From: Bradyrhizobium sp. AZCC 1610
GTDB taxonomy: Bacteria; Pseudomonadota; Alphaproteobacteria; Rhizobiales; Xanthobacteraceae
NCBI RefSeq assembly: GCF_036924515.1
Contig: NZ_JAZHRR010000001.1
Span: 4,683,001-4,747,000 of the forward strand
Length of the DNA: 64,000 nucleotides
Reading direction: 5' to 3'
Of this stretch, positions 27,943 through 36,304 are shown piece after piece; within the stretch, counting starts at the first letter, position 1, and every line of letters starts with the position of its first letter. The position numbers and the translations under genes are program-made. The notes beneath the pieces are model-generated. The model worked only from the letters and a program-made list of their open reading frames with translations. It made no database searches and was not told the origin of the DNA.

Positions 27943-29147
27943 CCCCCTTCCTCCATCGGTTTGAAGGCTTCTTCTCCTGGAATTGTCGCGAGCAGCTTGT
28001 AGTAGTCGAACTTGTACTTGGACTCCTCCGGCGACTTGACGCGGAACAGATACATGTCGCGGACCAGCCGGCCGTCTTCCCGGATCTTGCCGTTACGGGT
28101 CATGAAATCGTTCACGGGCATTTCGCGCATCTTGGCGGCAACGGTCGGTCCATCCAGCGTGCCTGCTGCTTCGACCGCCTTGAGATAGTGCATCACCGCG
28201 CCATACGTGCCGGCTTGGATCATGGTCGGGACCTTCTGGGTCTTCTCGATGAAACGCTTCGACCATGCCCGCGTCTCCTCATTCAAGTCCCAATAGAATG
28301 CCGAGCTGAGCAACAGGCCCTGGGCGCTCTGCAGCCCAAGGCTGTGAATATCAGCAATGAAGACGATCAGTCCGGCAAGCTTCTGCTCACGCGTAATCCC
28401 GAACTCACCCGCCTGCTTGACGGCGTTGATGAAATCACCGCCGGCATCAGCGAGCGCGATCACCTCCGCCTTGGAGGATTGTGCCTGGAGCAGGAACGAG
28501 GAAAAATCAGACGTGTTGATCGGGTGCTTTACGGCACCGACGACCTTACCGCCTGTCGCGCCGATGACCCTGCGGCTATCCGCTTCGAGCTGCGAGCCGA
28601 GGGAGTAGTCGGCCGAGAGGAAGAACCAGCTCTTTGCGCCAAGACGCGAGATCGCCCGTGTTGCGCCCTGCGACAGCGCAAAGGTGTCATAGGTCCAGTG
28701 AATGCCGGTCATCGAGCATTCGTCGCCGGTCAGGCGCGACGTCGCGGCGCCTGTTGCGAGAAACAGCTTCTTCTTGTCTCGCATGATGCCCTGCACCGCC
28801 AAGGCAACGGCGGAATTGGGCACGTCGAGGATCGCCTCGACGCCCTCATTCTCCAGCCAGCGCCGTGTGATCACAGATCCAACGTCGGCCTTGTTCTGAT
28901 GGTCGCCGGCAACAATCTGGACAGCGCGCCCCAGCACCTTGCCCTTGAAATCGTCAACGGCCATCTGCGCCGCAACCACCGAACCCTGGCCGCCATTGTC
29001 GGCGTAAAGCGAGGACATGTCGGTCACGACCCCGAGCTTGACCGGACCGTCCTGTGCAATCGCGGACGTCACGAACAGTGTCGACGCCAAGACGGCCCCG
29101 ACAGCATTGCCTTTGACAGCTCCGATCGACATCACGCAAAATCTCAT
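27918..29147 (-). CDS. ABC transporter substrate-binding protein (Leu/aromatic-acid type)
   Basis: 409 residues with an N-terminal signal peptide (AVGAVLASTLFVTSAIAQ) and a Peripla_BP_6 fold: VKLGVVTDMSSLYADNGGQG, VEAILDVPNSAVALAVQGIM, WFFLSADYSLGSQLEAD. In proteobacteria this class often binds benzoate-like acids. It is first in the operon with the nitroreductase, lyase and pcaHG. No permease or ATPase genes are present nearby, so it must share a transporter encoded elsewhere. 4-Nitrobenzoate or a related acid is the inferred ligand. Confidence 0.88.
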   Translation of the reverse strand: MRFCVMSIGAVKGNAVGAVLASTLFVTSAIAQDGPVKLGVVTDMSSLYADNGGQGSVVAAQMAVDDFKGKVLGRAVQIVAGDHQNKADVGSVITRRWLENEGVEAILDVPNSAVALAVQGIMRDKKKLFLATGAATSRLTGDECSMTGIHWTYDTFALSQGATRAISRLGAKSWFFLSADYSLGSQLEADSRRVIGATGGKVVGAVKHPINTSDFSSFLLQAQSSKAEVIALADAGGDFINAVKQAGEFGITREQKLAGLIVFIADIHSLGLQSAQGLLLSSAFYWDLNEETRAWSKRFIEKTQKVPTMIQAGTYGAVMHYLKAVEAAGTLDGPTVAAKMREMPVNDFMTRNGKIREDGRLVRDMYLFRVKSPEESKYKFDYYKLLATIPGEEAFKPMEEGGCPLLKKP

Positions 29148-29374
29148 TTCCCGTCTCCTCCAAACACGGTGGCATGATAATGACGGGATCGCCCGGTTGC
29201 GGAAGTGAAACTCTTGCAGAGTGGTCCTGAACCGCTTTCAGATTGCTGGCGCCGACAACGCCACAGCATGTCTTCAGCGTCCGCGCGGTTGCGTCCGCGG
29301 CGCGTCTGGCATTAACTGGAATCGCTCGCAGCAACACATTGGCTGTGCGGTCTGCCATCGATTGGATCCTTATC

Positions 29375-30352
29375 GTGTCCGTTCCCTTCAAGACATTGGA
29401 CCTGAATCTGCTCAAGGTCTTCGACGCCGTCATGGAAGAGCGCAGCGTGCTGCGAGCCAGCCAGAAGGTCGCGCTGAGTCAATCCGCCGTGAGCCACTCG
29501 CTCGCCCGGCTCCGCGAGATGCTCGAAGACGACCTGTTCGTACGCACGGCAACGGGGATGCAACCGACGGCGCGCGCGCTGACGATGGCACCGCAGGTTC
29601 GCGAAGCCCTGCGATCCCTCGAGGCGGCGGTCGAGTTGCCGACCTTCGTTCCGGCGGTTTCCACCAAGCAGTTCACGCTGGCCGCCAACGACTTCACCAC
29701 GATGGTGCTGGCGTCTCCGCTCCTGAGGATACTCGGCCGCGAGGCGCCGGCGATCGACCTGATGATAAAGCCGGTGACGCGGATCGACCTTGCCGAGCAG
29801 ATCGACCTTGGCCGCATCGACGTCGCCATCGGTGTCTTCTCGACCCCTCCGAGCCGTTTCCGCACGGCTCTGCTGTTCGAATATGACGATGTGCTGATCG
29901 TTGGCGGAAAGCGTAGGCTTGACCGGCTCGACAAGTCGAAGCTGGCTCGCCTGCCGCTGGTCGTCGTCTCCTTTGGCGGCGACCAGGAAGGCGCGATTGG
30001 AGGCTTCATCTCCGAGCGGGGTCTCGCCAGGCGGTCGGAAATGTACGACCGCGCGGCGCTCGAACGGGCACTATCCGAAAGCGACCGGCCGCCGCGAATA
30101 GCGGTTTCGCTGCCGCATTTTCTTGCCCTGCCCGCCTTGCTCGTGGATTCCGAACTGGCAGCCATCGTCCCGCGTCCATTGGCGAGAGCGCTCGAGCAAA
30201 CCCATGCCATCACGACCTACGAGCTGCCCTACACCACGACGCCTGTCGAGGTCCGGCTGCTGTGGCACGAGCGTGTCGAACGCGAGCCATCGCACGAATG
30301 GCTTCACGAAATCCTCCGGCGCGCGACCGAGGACCTCAGGCGCGGGCGATAG
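29375..30352 (+). CDS. LysR-family regulator, divergent from the nitrobenzoate operon
   Basis: The likely start is GTG 29375 (VSVPFKTLDLNLLKVFDAVM); upstream in-frame codons look non-coding. The HTH is RASQKVALSQSAVSHSLARL with REMLEDDLFVRTATGMQPT. The effector domain is of the NodD/NahR/PnbR-like subgroup (FTLAANDFTTMVLASPLLRI, PPSRFRTALLF). It lies divergent to the binding-protein/pnbA/pnbB/pcaHG genes with a gap of about 227 bases, the classic LysR arrangement, so it likely activates them in response to the aromatic substrate or a product. Confidence 0.88.
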   Translation: MSVPFKTLDLNLLKVFDAVMEERSVLRASQKVALSQSAVSHSLARLREMLEDDLFVRTATGMQPTARALTMAPQVREALRSLEAAVELPTFVPAVSTKQFTLAANDFTTMVLASPLLRILGREAPAIDLMIKPVTRIDLAEQIDLGRIDVAIGVFSTPPSRFRTALLFEYDDVLIVGGKRRLDRLDKSKLARLPLVVVSFGGDQEGAIGGFISERGLARRSEMYDRAALERALSESDRPPRIAVSLPHFLALPALLVDSELAAIVPRPLARALEQTHAITTYELPYTTTPVEVRLLWHERVEREPSHEWLHEILRRATEDLRRGR

Positions 30353-30389
30353 CGGATGGCGTGCGTCGCTCAGCCGGCCGGTGGCGCCC

Positions 30390-31574
30390 TTATCGAGCCT
30401 CGATCGTCCCTGATATCGCGACCCAGCGCTCGCCGTCGAAGCGTTGCGGCCGGAGCGACTTGATCAGGCGGTAGTCGTCCGGGGTCGAGTTGACGGTGAT
30501 GCCGGGGATCAGGCCAGGAAGTGTGACGTTCTTCAGTGCCGTGGCATGCTTCATGATATTTTGCCGCGAAAAGTCGTTACCACAGGCTTCGAGTACCTTG
30601 GTCATGAGGACGGCGACGTTCCATCCAGTGAAGTTGAGCTGTTCCTCGATGTCCCCCTCGGGATAGTATTTCTTCATGAAGGCCACCCACTCCAGATAGG
30701 CTGGGTCTTTGACCCATTCGGGATCGCCCACTGTCTTCGTCGGCGTGGCCGAAATCGCGCCCTTGGCATTTTCGAGCCCCGCCGGCTTGAGGATCGTTGC
30801 GACGAAGTTGCTCCCGATAGGCAGAAACTGTTGCGCGTGCCAGCCGAGTTCACCAACCTTGCGGATTGCCTGCGACGTGAACTTGCCGGTCGACGCATTC
30901 AGGAAGACATTGGCGTTGGTGCTGGCCAGCGATACCACCTGTGAATCGACCGTCGGCGACGTGACCTCGTAAGGCGCGGTGGCGACGATCTCCGCCTGCG
31001 GATCGCGCTGCGCCAGTTCGGCCTTGAAGCTGCGAAGGTATTCGCGCCCATAGTCGTCGTTCTGGTAGAGAACCGCGACGCGCGCCCGCGGAATGGTCTC
31101 GGAAACCAGCCTGGCGTAAATGGCCGCTTCGGTACTGAACAAGGTCATTCCCGAGATGGTGTATGGGCTGGTCTTCGGATCGGCAAAGCGGTCGCTGGCG
31201 GCGAATACGAAGAGCTGGGGTACCTTGCGGCCGTTCAGATATTTCTGGACGGCCGCGTTCTGCGCGGTGCCCATGCTGCCGAAAATCGCAACAGCCTCAT
31301 CACTCTCGATCAGCCTTCGGGTCTGTTCCACTGCCTTTGGCGGACTATAGCCATCGTCGAGCGAGATCAGCTTGATCTTGTGGCCGTTGATTCCACCGCG
31401 TTCATTGATCATCTGAAAATAGCGGGTCTGGACCTTGCCGACCGCGCTCAGCGCCGAGGCCGGACCGCTATAGGGCATCGTCTGCCCGAGGATCAGCTCG
31501 CCCTCCTCCGCCCTGGCTGCGCACAATGTGACCAGTGAAGCTGCGAAAAAGAATACTGCGCCAAGTCCACGCAT
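30390..31574 (-). CDS. ABC transporter substrate-binding protein (branched-chain/aromatic type)
   Basis: The start ATG 31574 has GGGAGGA upstream and gives a clean signal peptide (MRGLGAVFFFAASLVTLCAA then RAEE). Peripla_BP_6 features: LILGQTMPYSGPASALSAVG, INERGGINGHKIKLISLDDG, AVAIFGSMGTAQNAAVQKYL. 394 residues. The gene is divergent to marR and has a near-consensus promoter with a palindrome in the spacer. No permease genes are nearby. It is probably the uptake receptor for the substrate of the Rieske oxygenase system. Confidence 0.9.
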   Translation of the reverse strand: MRGLGAVFFFAASLVTLCAARAEEGELILGQTMPYSGPASALSAVGKVQTRYFQMINERGGINGHKIKLISLDDGYSPPKAVEQTRRLIESDEAVAIFGSMGTAQNAAVQKYLNGRKVPQLFVFAASDRFADPKTSPYTISGMTLFSTEAAIYARLVSETIPRARVAVLYQNDDYGREYLRSFKAELAQRDPQAEIVATAPYEVTSPTVDSQVVSLASTNANVFLNASTGKFTSQAIRKVGELGWHAQQFLPIGSNFVATILKPAGLENAKGAISATPTKTVGDPEWVKDPAYLEWVAFMKKYYPEGDIEEQLNFTGWNVAVLMTKVLEACGNDFSRQNIMKHATALKNVTLPGLIPGITVNSTPDDYRLIKSLRPQRFDGERWVAISGTIEAR

Positions 31575-31602
31575 GCGATCCTCCCCTATATTTCTTACCA
31601 AG

Positions 31603-31631
31603 AATATTCTTCCTAGGAAGATATTTGTCAA
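31603..31631 (-). promoter_or_regulatory. Promoter with MarR-type palindrome in the spacer (binding-protein gene)
   Basis: Read on the minus strand: TTGACA (31626-31631), a 17-base spacer containing the palindrome CTTCCTAGGAAG (31609-31620), then AATATT (31603-31608). The same arrangement recurs at 35311-35339. A repressor bound there would cover the core promoter. The start codon is 29 bases further on. Confidence 0.75.
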
Positions 31632-31778
31632 CAGCGAGCCCCAGCGTCAAATGGCCGTACCGCCACCTTCGACCAATACCAGGAACTTGCCGCGCGACAC
31701 GTGAATTCGAGGGTGTTAGATTGGACCAAGGGATAGTGGCGGTGCCACTTGGTGCAGGACTAACGAGGATAGGAAGGA

Positions 31779-32369
31779 ATGAGGAAAAAGAGCGTGTCGC
31801 GCGGTACAGAGCCAGTCACCAAACAAGCACCAAAGCCCGATAGCATCCTGTACGACGATATCGAAGCCGCCTGGCTTGAGCAGCGTCCTGACCTCGACAT
31901 GGCCATGGCCTGCACGCTGTTGCGGCTGGAGCGGGTCAACCAACTTCACGAAATGCGGCTGCACGAAATATCGAAAACCGTCGGCGTGCAGACCGGCGAG
32001 CTTTACGTTCTGCTGGCGCTCAGGCGCTCGGGAAAGCCTTACGAACTGCGCCCAACCGACCTGTTTCGCGCGCTGCTCGTCACTTCCGGCGCCATGACCA
32101 AGCGCGTGGCGCGGCTCCAGGAAGGCGGGTTCATCCTCCGCGTCTCCGCAAACGACGACGGCCGCTCCGAGCTGGTCCGCCTGACCGCGAAGGGCCTTGC
32201 GACCGCCGACCGCGGCATTACTGAGATCGCGAAGGTCGTCGCGAGCGTGGCCGAGGCGAGCGGCCTGACCAAGGCCGAGATCGCGATGCTCGACCGGTGC
32301 CTGCGCAAGCTGTTGGCTGTGAGGACCGTGAGGGCGACGAAGAAGACCAGCCGACTCGCGGCGAGTTAG
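31779..32369 (+). CDS. MarR-family transcriptional regulator
   Basis: 196 residues. The winged-helix core includes GELYVLLALRRSGKPYELRP, TDLFRALLVTSGAMTKRVAR, LQEGGFILRVSANDDGRSEL and VRLTAKGLATADR, the typical MarR order. An extended basic N-terminus precedes dimerisation helices (LLRLERVNQLHEMRLHEISK). It is divergent from the binding-protein gene and next to the oxygenase cluster. The palindromes at 31609 and 35315 are its likely operators, with release by an aromatic ligand (inference). Confidence 0.9.
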   Translation: MRKKSVSRGTEPVTKQAPKPDSILYDDIEAAWLEQRPDLDMAMACTLLRLERVNQLHEMRLHEISKTVGVQTGELYVLLALRRSGKPYELRPTDLFRALLVTSGAMTKRVARLQEGGFILRVSANDDGRSELVRLTAKGLATADRGITEIAKVVASVAEASGLTKAEIAMLDRCLRKLLAVRTVRATKKTSRLAAS

Positions 32370-32385
32370 ACGCGCCCCCGCGAGA

Positions 32386-33624
32386 CTACGCGACGGCCTT
32401 ATCGATCGCCTTCAGGAGCGATTTGATATCGAACGAGCTGTCTGCCGCCTGCCCCGGCGTCGGCGAAATGCCCGCCGCGATGAGGCGCCGCGCCGCCATC
32501 TGGTCACCGGGCCTGTTGATGCTATCGACTGCGACCAATCTCCCCTGCCTGTAATGGAACACAGAATAGCTGCTCTCCTCGATCGAGCCACGGGTGACCA
32601 TCTGGTCGCTGCGCCCGGAGTGCCCGACGATCTGAAGCTTGAGGTCGTACTGATCCGACCAGAACCGCGGGACACTGTCGTAAGGCTCATGTTTATCAGC
32701 GATCGCGAGCCCCACCGCCCTGGCCTGGTCCTGGGCGTGCTGGACTGATTCCAGCCTGATCCAGCCTTCCGCGAACCGACTGTAATGGCTTGCGCAGTCG
32801 CCGGCGGCGTAGATGTCGGAGGCTCCGGTGCGGCCATGCTGATCCACGACGATTCCATTGGAGCATTTCAGCCCGGCCGCGCTGGCGAGTTCGTCGTTCG
32901 CGATTCCGCCAATGCCTACGACCACGAGATCCGCGCGGAGGCGCACACCGCTGCCAAGATCGACCCCGGCAATTCGTCCGGCATCACCGGTCATCGCGAT
33001 GACAATGTCGCCGAGCCTCACATCGACGCCCGCCTGTGCATGGGCATCGAGCAGGAAACGCGAGACAATTGGCGAGACGGCCCGCTCGAGCAGCCGGGAC
33101 GCGGCCTCAATCACCGTGACGTTCTTGCCGAGCTTTGCCGCCGAGGACGCGACCTCAAGTCCAATGAACCCGCCACCGACGATGACGATCTCGTTCGCCT
33201 GCCCCAGTCGCGCCTTGAGATCGATGGCATCGGCGACCGATCGAAGATAGCAAACTCCGTCGGGCTCGGCTCCAGGGATCGATATCCGCCGCGCCCGCGA
33301 CCCGGTGGCAATAACGAGCTTGTCGAAATCCAGCCGGCCCCCGTCCGCCAGCGCCACTTGCCTGGCTGTCCGGTCAATCTCGATCACGCGACGGCCCAGC
33401 AGCAGATCGATTCGCTTGCTCGCGAAGAAGGCGTCGTCGCGCAGGATCAGGTTGTGCTCGCTGGTCTCGTCGAGCAGGAAGTCTTTCGATAGCGGCGGCC
33501 GCTGATATGGGAGTGAATGTTCATCGGCGACGACGGTCACCGGTTCGTCATAGACGGCTTCGCGGGCACTGAGCGCCGCCTGAACACCGGCATAGGATGC
33601 TCCGATGATGACAAGCCCGCTCAC
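32386..33624 (-). CDS. FAD-dependent ferredoxin reductase of the Rieske oxygenase system
   Basis: 412 residues. The FAD motif is VIIGASYAGVQAALSAREA, the NAD motif IVIVGGGFIGLEVASSAAKL, and the FAD-end motif IYAAGDCASHYSRFAEG. The LPYQRPPLSKDFLL segment is typical of the reductases (BphA4/CamA-like) serving Rieske or P450 ferredoxins. ATG 33624 overlaps the ferredoxin stop by four bases (ATGA), so expression is coupled. It passes electrons from NADH to the ferredoxin encoded just upstream. Confidence 0.92.
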   Translation of the reverse strand: MSGLVIIGASYAGVQAALSAREAVYDEPVTVVADEHSLPYQRPPLSKDFLLDETSEHNLILRDDAFFASKRIDLLLGRRVIEIDRTARQVALADGGRLDFDKLVIATGSRARRISIPGAEPDGVCYLRSVADAIDLKARLGQANEIVIVGGGFIGLEVASSAAKLGKNVTVIEAASRLLERAVSPIVSRFLLDAHAQAGVDVRLGDIVIAMTGDAGRIAGVDLGSGVRLRADLVVVGIGGIANDELASAAGLKCSNGIVVDQHGRTGASDIYAAGDCASHYSRFAEGWIRLESVQHAQDQARAVGLAIADKHEPYDSVPRFWSDQYDLKLQIVGHSGRSDQMVTRGSIEESSYSVFHYRQGRLVAVDSINRPGDQMAARRLIAAGISPTPGQAADSSFDIKSLLKAIDKAVA

Positions 33625-33983
33625 GATTCGGCATCCAGCGCGTGGTCGGGGGTATTCTCATTCGCAACGTCATCGTCGAGATGCACATAGATCTTGCCAT
33701 CGCGGCTCTCGACCTTGAATGCCTTGATATCCCTGTAGGTCCCCGACCGGCACCTGCCATCGCGGACATCGAACATCGCACCATGCAGCGGACATTCGAC
33801 GACATGTCCTTCGAGAAACCCGCTGGAAAGTAGCGCGAACGCATGCGAGCAGACGTCGTCCGTTGCGAAGATATCGTCGCCGACCTTGTAGAGCGCGACG
33901 CGCTGGTCGCCGACCTTGAAGCCCAACGGCTCCCCTTCGGACAGTCTCGATGCGGCGCACAGATGCTTCCAAGTCATGGCCAT
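33621..33983 (-). CDS. Rieske [2Fe-2S] ferredoxin
   Basis: The start ATG 33983 is chosen for AGGAG 5 bases upstream; this gives 120 residues. The cluster motif is C-x-H with CSHAFALLSSGFLEGHVVEC and PLHGAMFD, that is CSH and CPLH spaced as in BphA3/NDO-type ferredoxins. It has no membrane anchor and is soluble. It transfers single electrons between the reductase (downstream, 4-base overlap) and the oxygenase encoded upstream. Confidence 0.92.
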   Translation of the reverse strand: MAMTWKHLCAASRLSEGEPLGFKVGDQRVALYKVGDDIFATDDVCSHAFALLSSGFLEGHVVECPLHGAMFDVRDGRCRSGTYRDIKAFKVESRDGKIYVHLDDDVANENTPDHALDAES

Positions 33984-34046
33984 GATGTCTCCTGAGCCGG
34001 GGAATGGACGCGGACAAGACGTCCGCGCCCGACGCTTCCGATCCAA

Positions 34047-35270
34047 TTAGCGGGGAATCTGTCGCCACTCCTCGGAGGCGGACGCCAGCCGGCCGCCGAC
34101 CGCGCGGATATCCTTGTAGGACATGCTGTCGCTCTGGCCGCTTTTCGGCGGCTTGCCGTTCATGAAGCCGCGCACTTCCTCAAGCAATTGGCGGCGCACC
34201 CTGACGATCGCCTGGTCCGCCGAACACAGATATTCCTGCGAACGGTCGGCGATCGGGCCCATGCTGACCATCACCACGAAATCCTCGATGACGATCTCGT
34301 GGAAGCCGGTGCTGTTGCCGGCATCCATGATCTGGCGATTCTGCCCCCAATTGTTGGTTTGATCACCCGGGAGGCCGCCGGCCATCGGCCACTGATTGGC
34401 CCGCTGCACCTTACGCCAGGAATCCACCGGCTTTTCGGGATTGTAGAAGATGTACCACTGAATCAGATTCTCATCGTCGATCGGCACTGCGATGATCGCG
34501 GTGCGATCCTGCTGCGGCCCGGAATAGATCGGTGCGATCAACCCGTAATAGGGCATCACGAACTCCGTGACGCGGGCGAGGCATGATCCATCGGGCGCGG
34601 ATCGAAGAGCAGCGGCACGGAAGCCGTACGGCTTCTTCTCGAACTCGTAGCTGACTTCCGTATTGAGCCGTGTCGCCCCAAAGTCCGTTGCCGAGCTCGC
34701 GGTCCAGCTCTGGTGCAACAGAGCGACATGCGAGGAATCGATGGTCGCTTCGACGCCCTGAAGCCAGTTCGCGTTAAGCTCGATGCCGGCCGCGTAAACC
34801 TGATCCGGTGGCAGATCCATCCATTCGAAGTCGGGCGCTGCGGGCGCCGTTCCTTCGCCGAGCCAGACCCAGATCAGCCCAGCTCCTTCCCGCGTCGGAT
34901 AGGATTTTACTTTGACCGTCTTTGCGAATTCTTTGGGATTGTTCGGCTCGTTGGGAACCTCCAGCACGTCGCCGCCGGCACTGATCTTCCAGCCGTGGAA
35001 CAGGCAGGTCAGCGAGCAATCGTCGACGCGCGCAAGCGCAAGCGAAGCGCCCCTGTGCGGGCACGCTTCGTCGAGGAAGCCGACCGTTCCGTCCTTGCCC
35101 CTGAACGCCACGAAATTGCGACCGAAAAGTTTGACTCGAACGGGCGCTTCACCCTTGCGCACCCGCACCGAGAGGGCGGCCGGCAGCCAATAATGCTGGC
35201 GCAGCATTCGTCCCATCGGAGCGTCACCCGTGACGCGGCACAGCAATTCATTCTCTTCCCTCGTGACCAT
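34047..35270 (-). CDS. Rieske non-haem iron oxygenase, phthalate/LigXa-like alpha subunit
   Basis: 407 residues. The Rieske domain has CPHRGASLALA (Cys70, His72) and CLFHGWK (Cys89, His92). The mononuclear iron site is DSSHVALLH: Asp178 as cluster-bridging residue, His181 and His186 as ligands. There is no beta-subunit gene, so it is an alpha-only trimer of the phthalate-dioxygenase class, whose members hydroxylate rings or demethylate aryl ethers. The N-terminus (GDAPMGRMLRQHYWLPAALS) matches that class. Substrate unknown; the neighbouring pca genes suggest a product funnelled to protocatechuate. Confidence 0.9.
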   Translation of the reverse strand: MVTREENELLCRVTGDAPMGRMLRQHYWLPAALSVRVRKGEAPVRVKLFGRNFVAFRGKDGTVGFLDEACPHRGASLALARVDDCSLTCLFHGWKISAGGDVLEVPNEPNNPKEFAKTVKVKSYPTREGAGLIWVWLGEGTAPAAPDFEWMDLPPDQVYAAGIELNANWLQGVEATIDSSHVALLHQSWTASSATDFGATRLNTEVSYEFEKKPYGFRAAALRSAPDGSCLARVTEFVMPYYGLIAPIYSGPQQDRTAIIAVPIDDENLIQWYIFYNPEKPVDSWRKVQRANQWPMAGGLPGDQTNNWGQNRQIMDAGNSTGFHEIVIEDFVVMVSMGPIADRSQEYLCSADQAIVRVRRQLLEEVRGFMNGKPPKSGQSDSMSYKDIRAVGGRLASASEEWRQIPR

Positions 35271-35310
35271 AGCGAGACATCCCTGGTTGACGCGTTTGGT
35301 TATCTTCGCC

Positions 35311-35358
35311 TATTATCTTCCCAGGAAGATTTTTGTCAATGCATCTTCCTGAGAAGGA
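35311..35358 (-). promoter_or_regulatory. Promoter and MarR-type operators between the oxygenase operon and the SDR gene
   Basis: On the minus strand: TTGACA (35334-35339), a 17-base spacer holding the near-palindrome ATCTTCCTGGGAAGAT (35315-35330), and ATAATA/GATAAT as -10. A second related site ATCTTCCTGAGAAGGA lies at 35343-35358 toward the SDR gene. The block is 22 of 25 bases identical to that at 31607-31631. It should control both divergent transcripts. Confidence 0.75.
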
Positions 35359-35373
35359 ACATGGGGAGGTCAT

Positions 35374-36249
35374 ATGACCAAGGGACGCCTCAAGGATTGT
35401 GTTGCGCTGGTGACTGGTGGAAGCCGCGGGGTCGGTAAGGGAGCAGCCATCGGCCTGGCCGAAGCCGGGGCGACCGTGATCGTGACGGCACGCACGCGCA
35501 GCAGCGGCGGGTCGGAATGGCCCGGCTCTCTCGACGAGACGATTGCGGCAATCGACAACGCCGGCGGCAAGGGCGTCGGCCTCCTGTGCGATCATTCCGA
35601 CGACGGTTCGGTGAAGGACGCCTTCGACCTGATCCAGCGTGACTACGGTCGCCTCGACGTCCTGGTGAATAACGTGTTTGCGGCGCCGAACGTCATGCCG
35701 GTCAACGTTCCCTTCTGGCAGGTCCCGACCTCGCTGTGGGACACCCTGCATCGCGTCGGCCTGCGTTCACACTTCGTCGCCAGCCAGTTCGCTGTCCCGC
35801 TGATGCTGCCGCAAAAACGCGGGTTGATCGTCAATACGTCGTCGGGCGGCGGCGTCCGATACACATTCAACGTTCCGTTCGGCGTGCAGAAATCGGGCGT
35901 CGACCGGATGGCCCGCGACATGGCTCATGAGCTGAAGCCCTTTGGCATTTCTGCAGTCTCGATCTGGCCTGGATATATCAGGAGCGAGAAGCTTGCGGCA
36001 CAGCCCGATCGCGTGCCAGCGGCGCTCGCCAAGCTGATCGCGGAGAGAGGCGAGACACCGGTCTTCGTCGGGCGCGCAATTGCAGCGCTGGCTGCCGATC
36101 CCGATGTTATCGCCAAGACCGGCCAGATCCTGCTCGCCTCGGAACTGGCAGCGGAATACGGCTTCACCGATATCAACGGGAAAATCCCTCCCCCGCCGAG
36201 CCGCGATCCTGCCCCCCTCTCGGTGTTCAAGCCAGCCGTCGCCAGCTGA
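35374..36249 (+). CDS. SDR family protein (DHRS1-like) with Phe in place of the catalytic Tyr
   Basis: 291 residues, ATG preceded by GGGGAGG. Cofactor motif TGGSRGVG (14-21), NNVFA (99-103) and an active-site Ser in NTSSGGG (156-157) are present. The usual YxxxK reads F169-G-V-Q-K173 in the block RYTFNVPFGVQKSGVDRMA; DHRS1-type relatives have Tyr there. The rest of the fold is intact, so it may be non-catalytic, use another residue, or carry a TAC to TTC change. It is divergent from the oxygenase operon and likely in its regulon, where a dehydrogenase step on an alcohol or diol would fit. Confidence 0.85.
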   Translation: MTKGRLKDCVALVTGGSRGVGKGAAIGLAEAGATVIVTARTRSSGGSEWPGSLDETIAAIDNAGGKGVGLLCDHSDDGSVKDAFDLIQRDYGRLDVLVNNVFAAPNVMPVNVPFWQVPTSLWDTLHRVGLRSHFVASQFAVPLMLPQKRGLIVNTSSGGGVRYTFNVPFGVQKSGVDRMARDMAHELKPFGISAVSIWPGYIRSEKLAAQPDRVPAALAKLIAERGETPVFVGRAIAALAADPDVIAKTGQILLASELAAEYGFTDINGKIPPPPSRDPAPLSVFKPAVAS

Positions 36250-36304
36250 CGATCTTTGAAAACAATCCCCTTTTGGAATCCTTGGGGTCAAACGGGAGAT
36301 GCCA

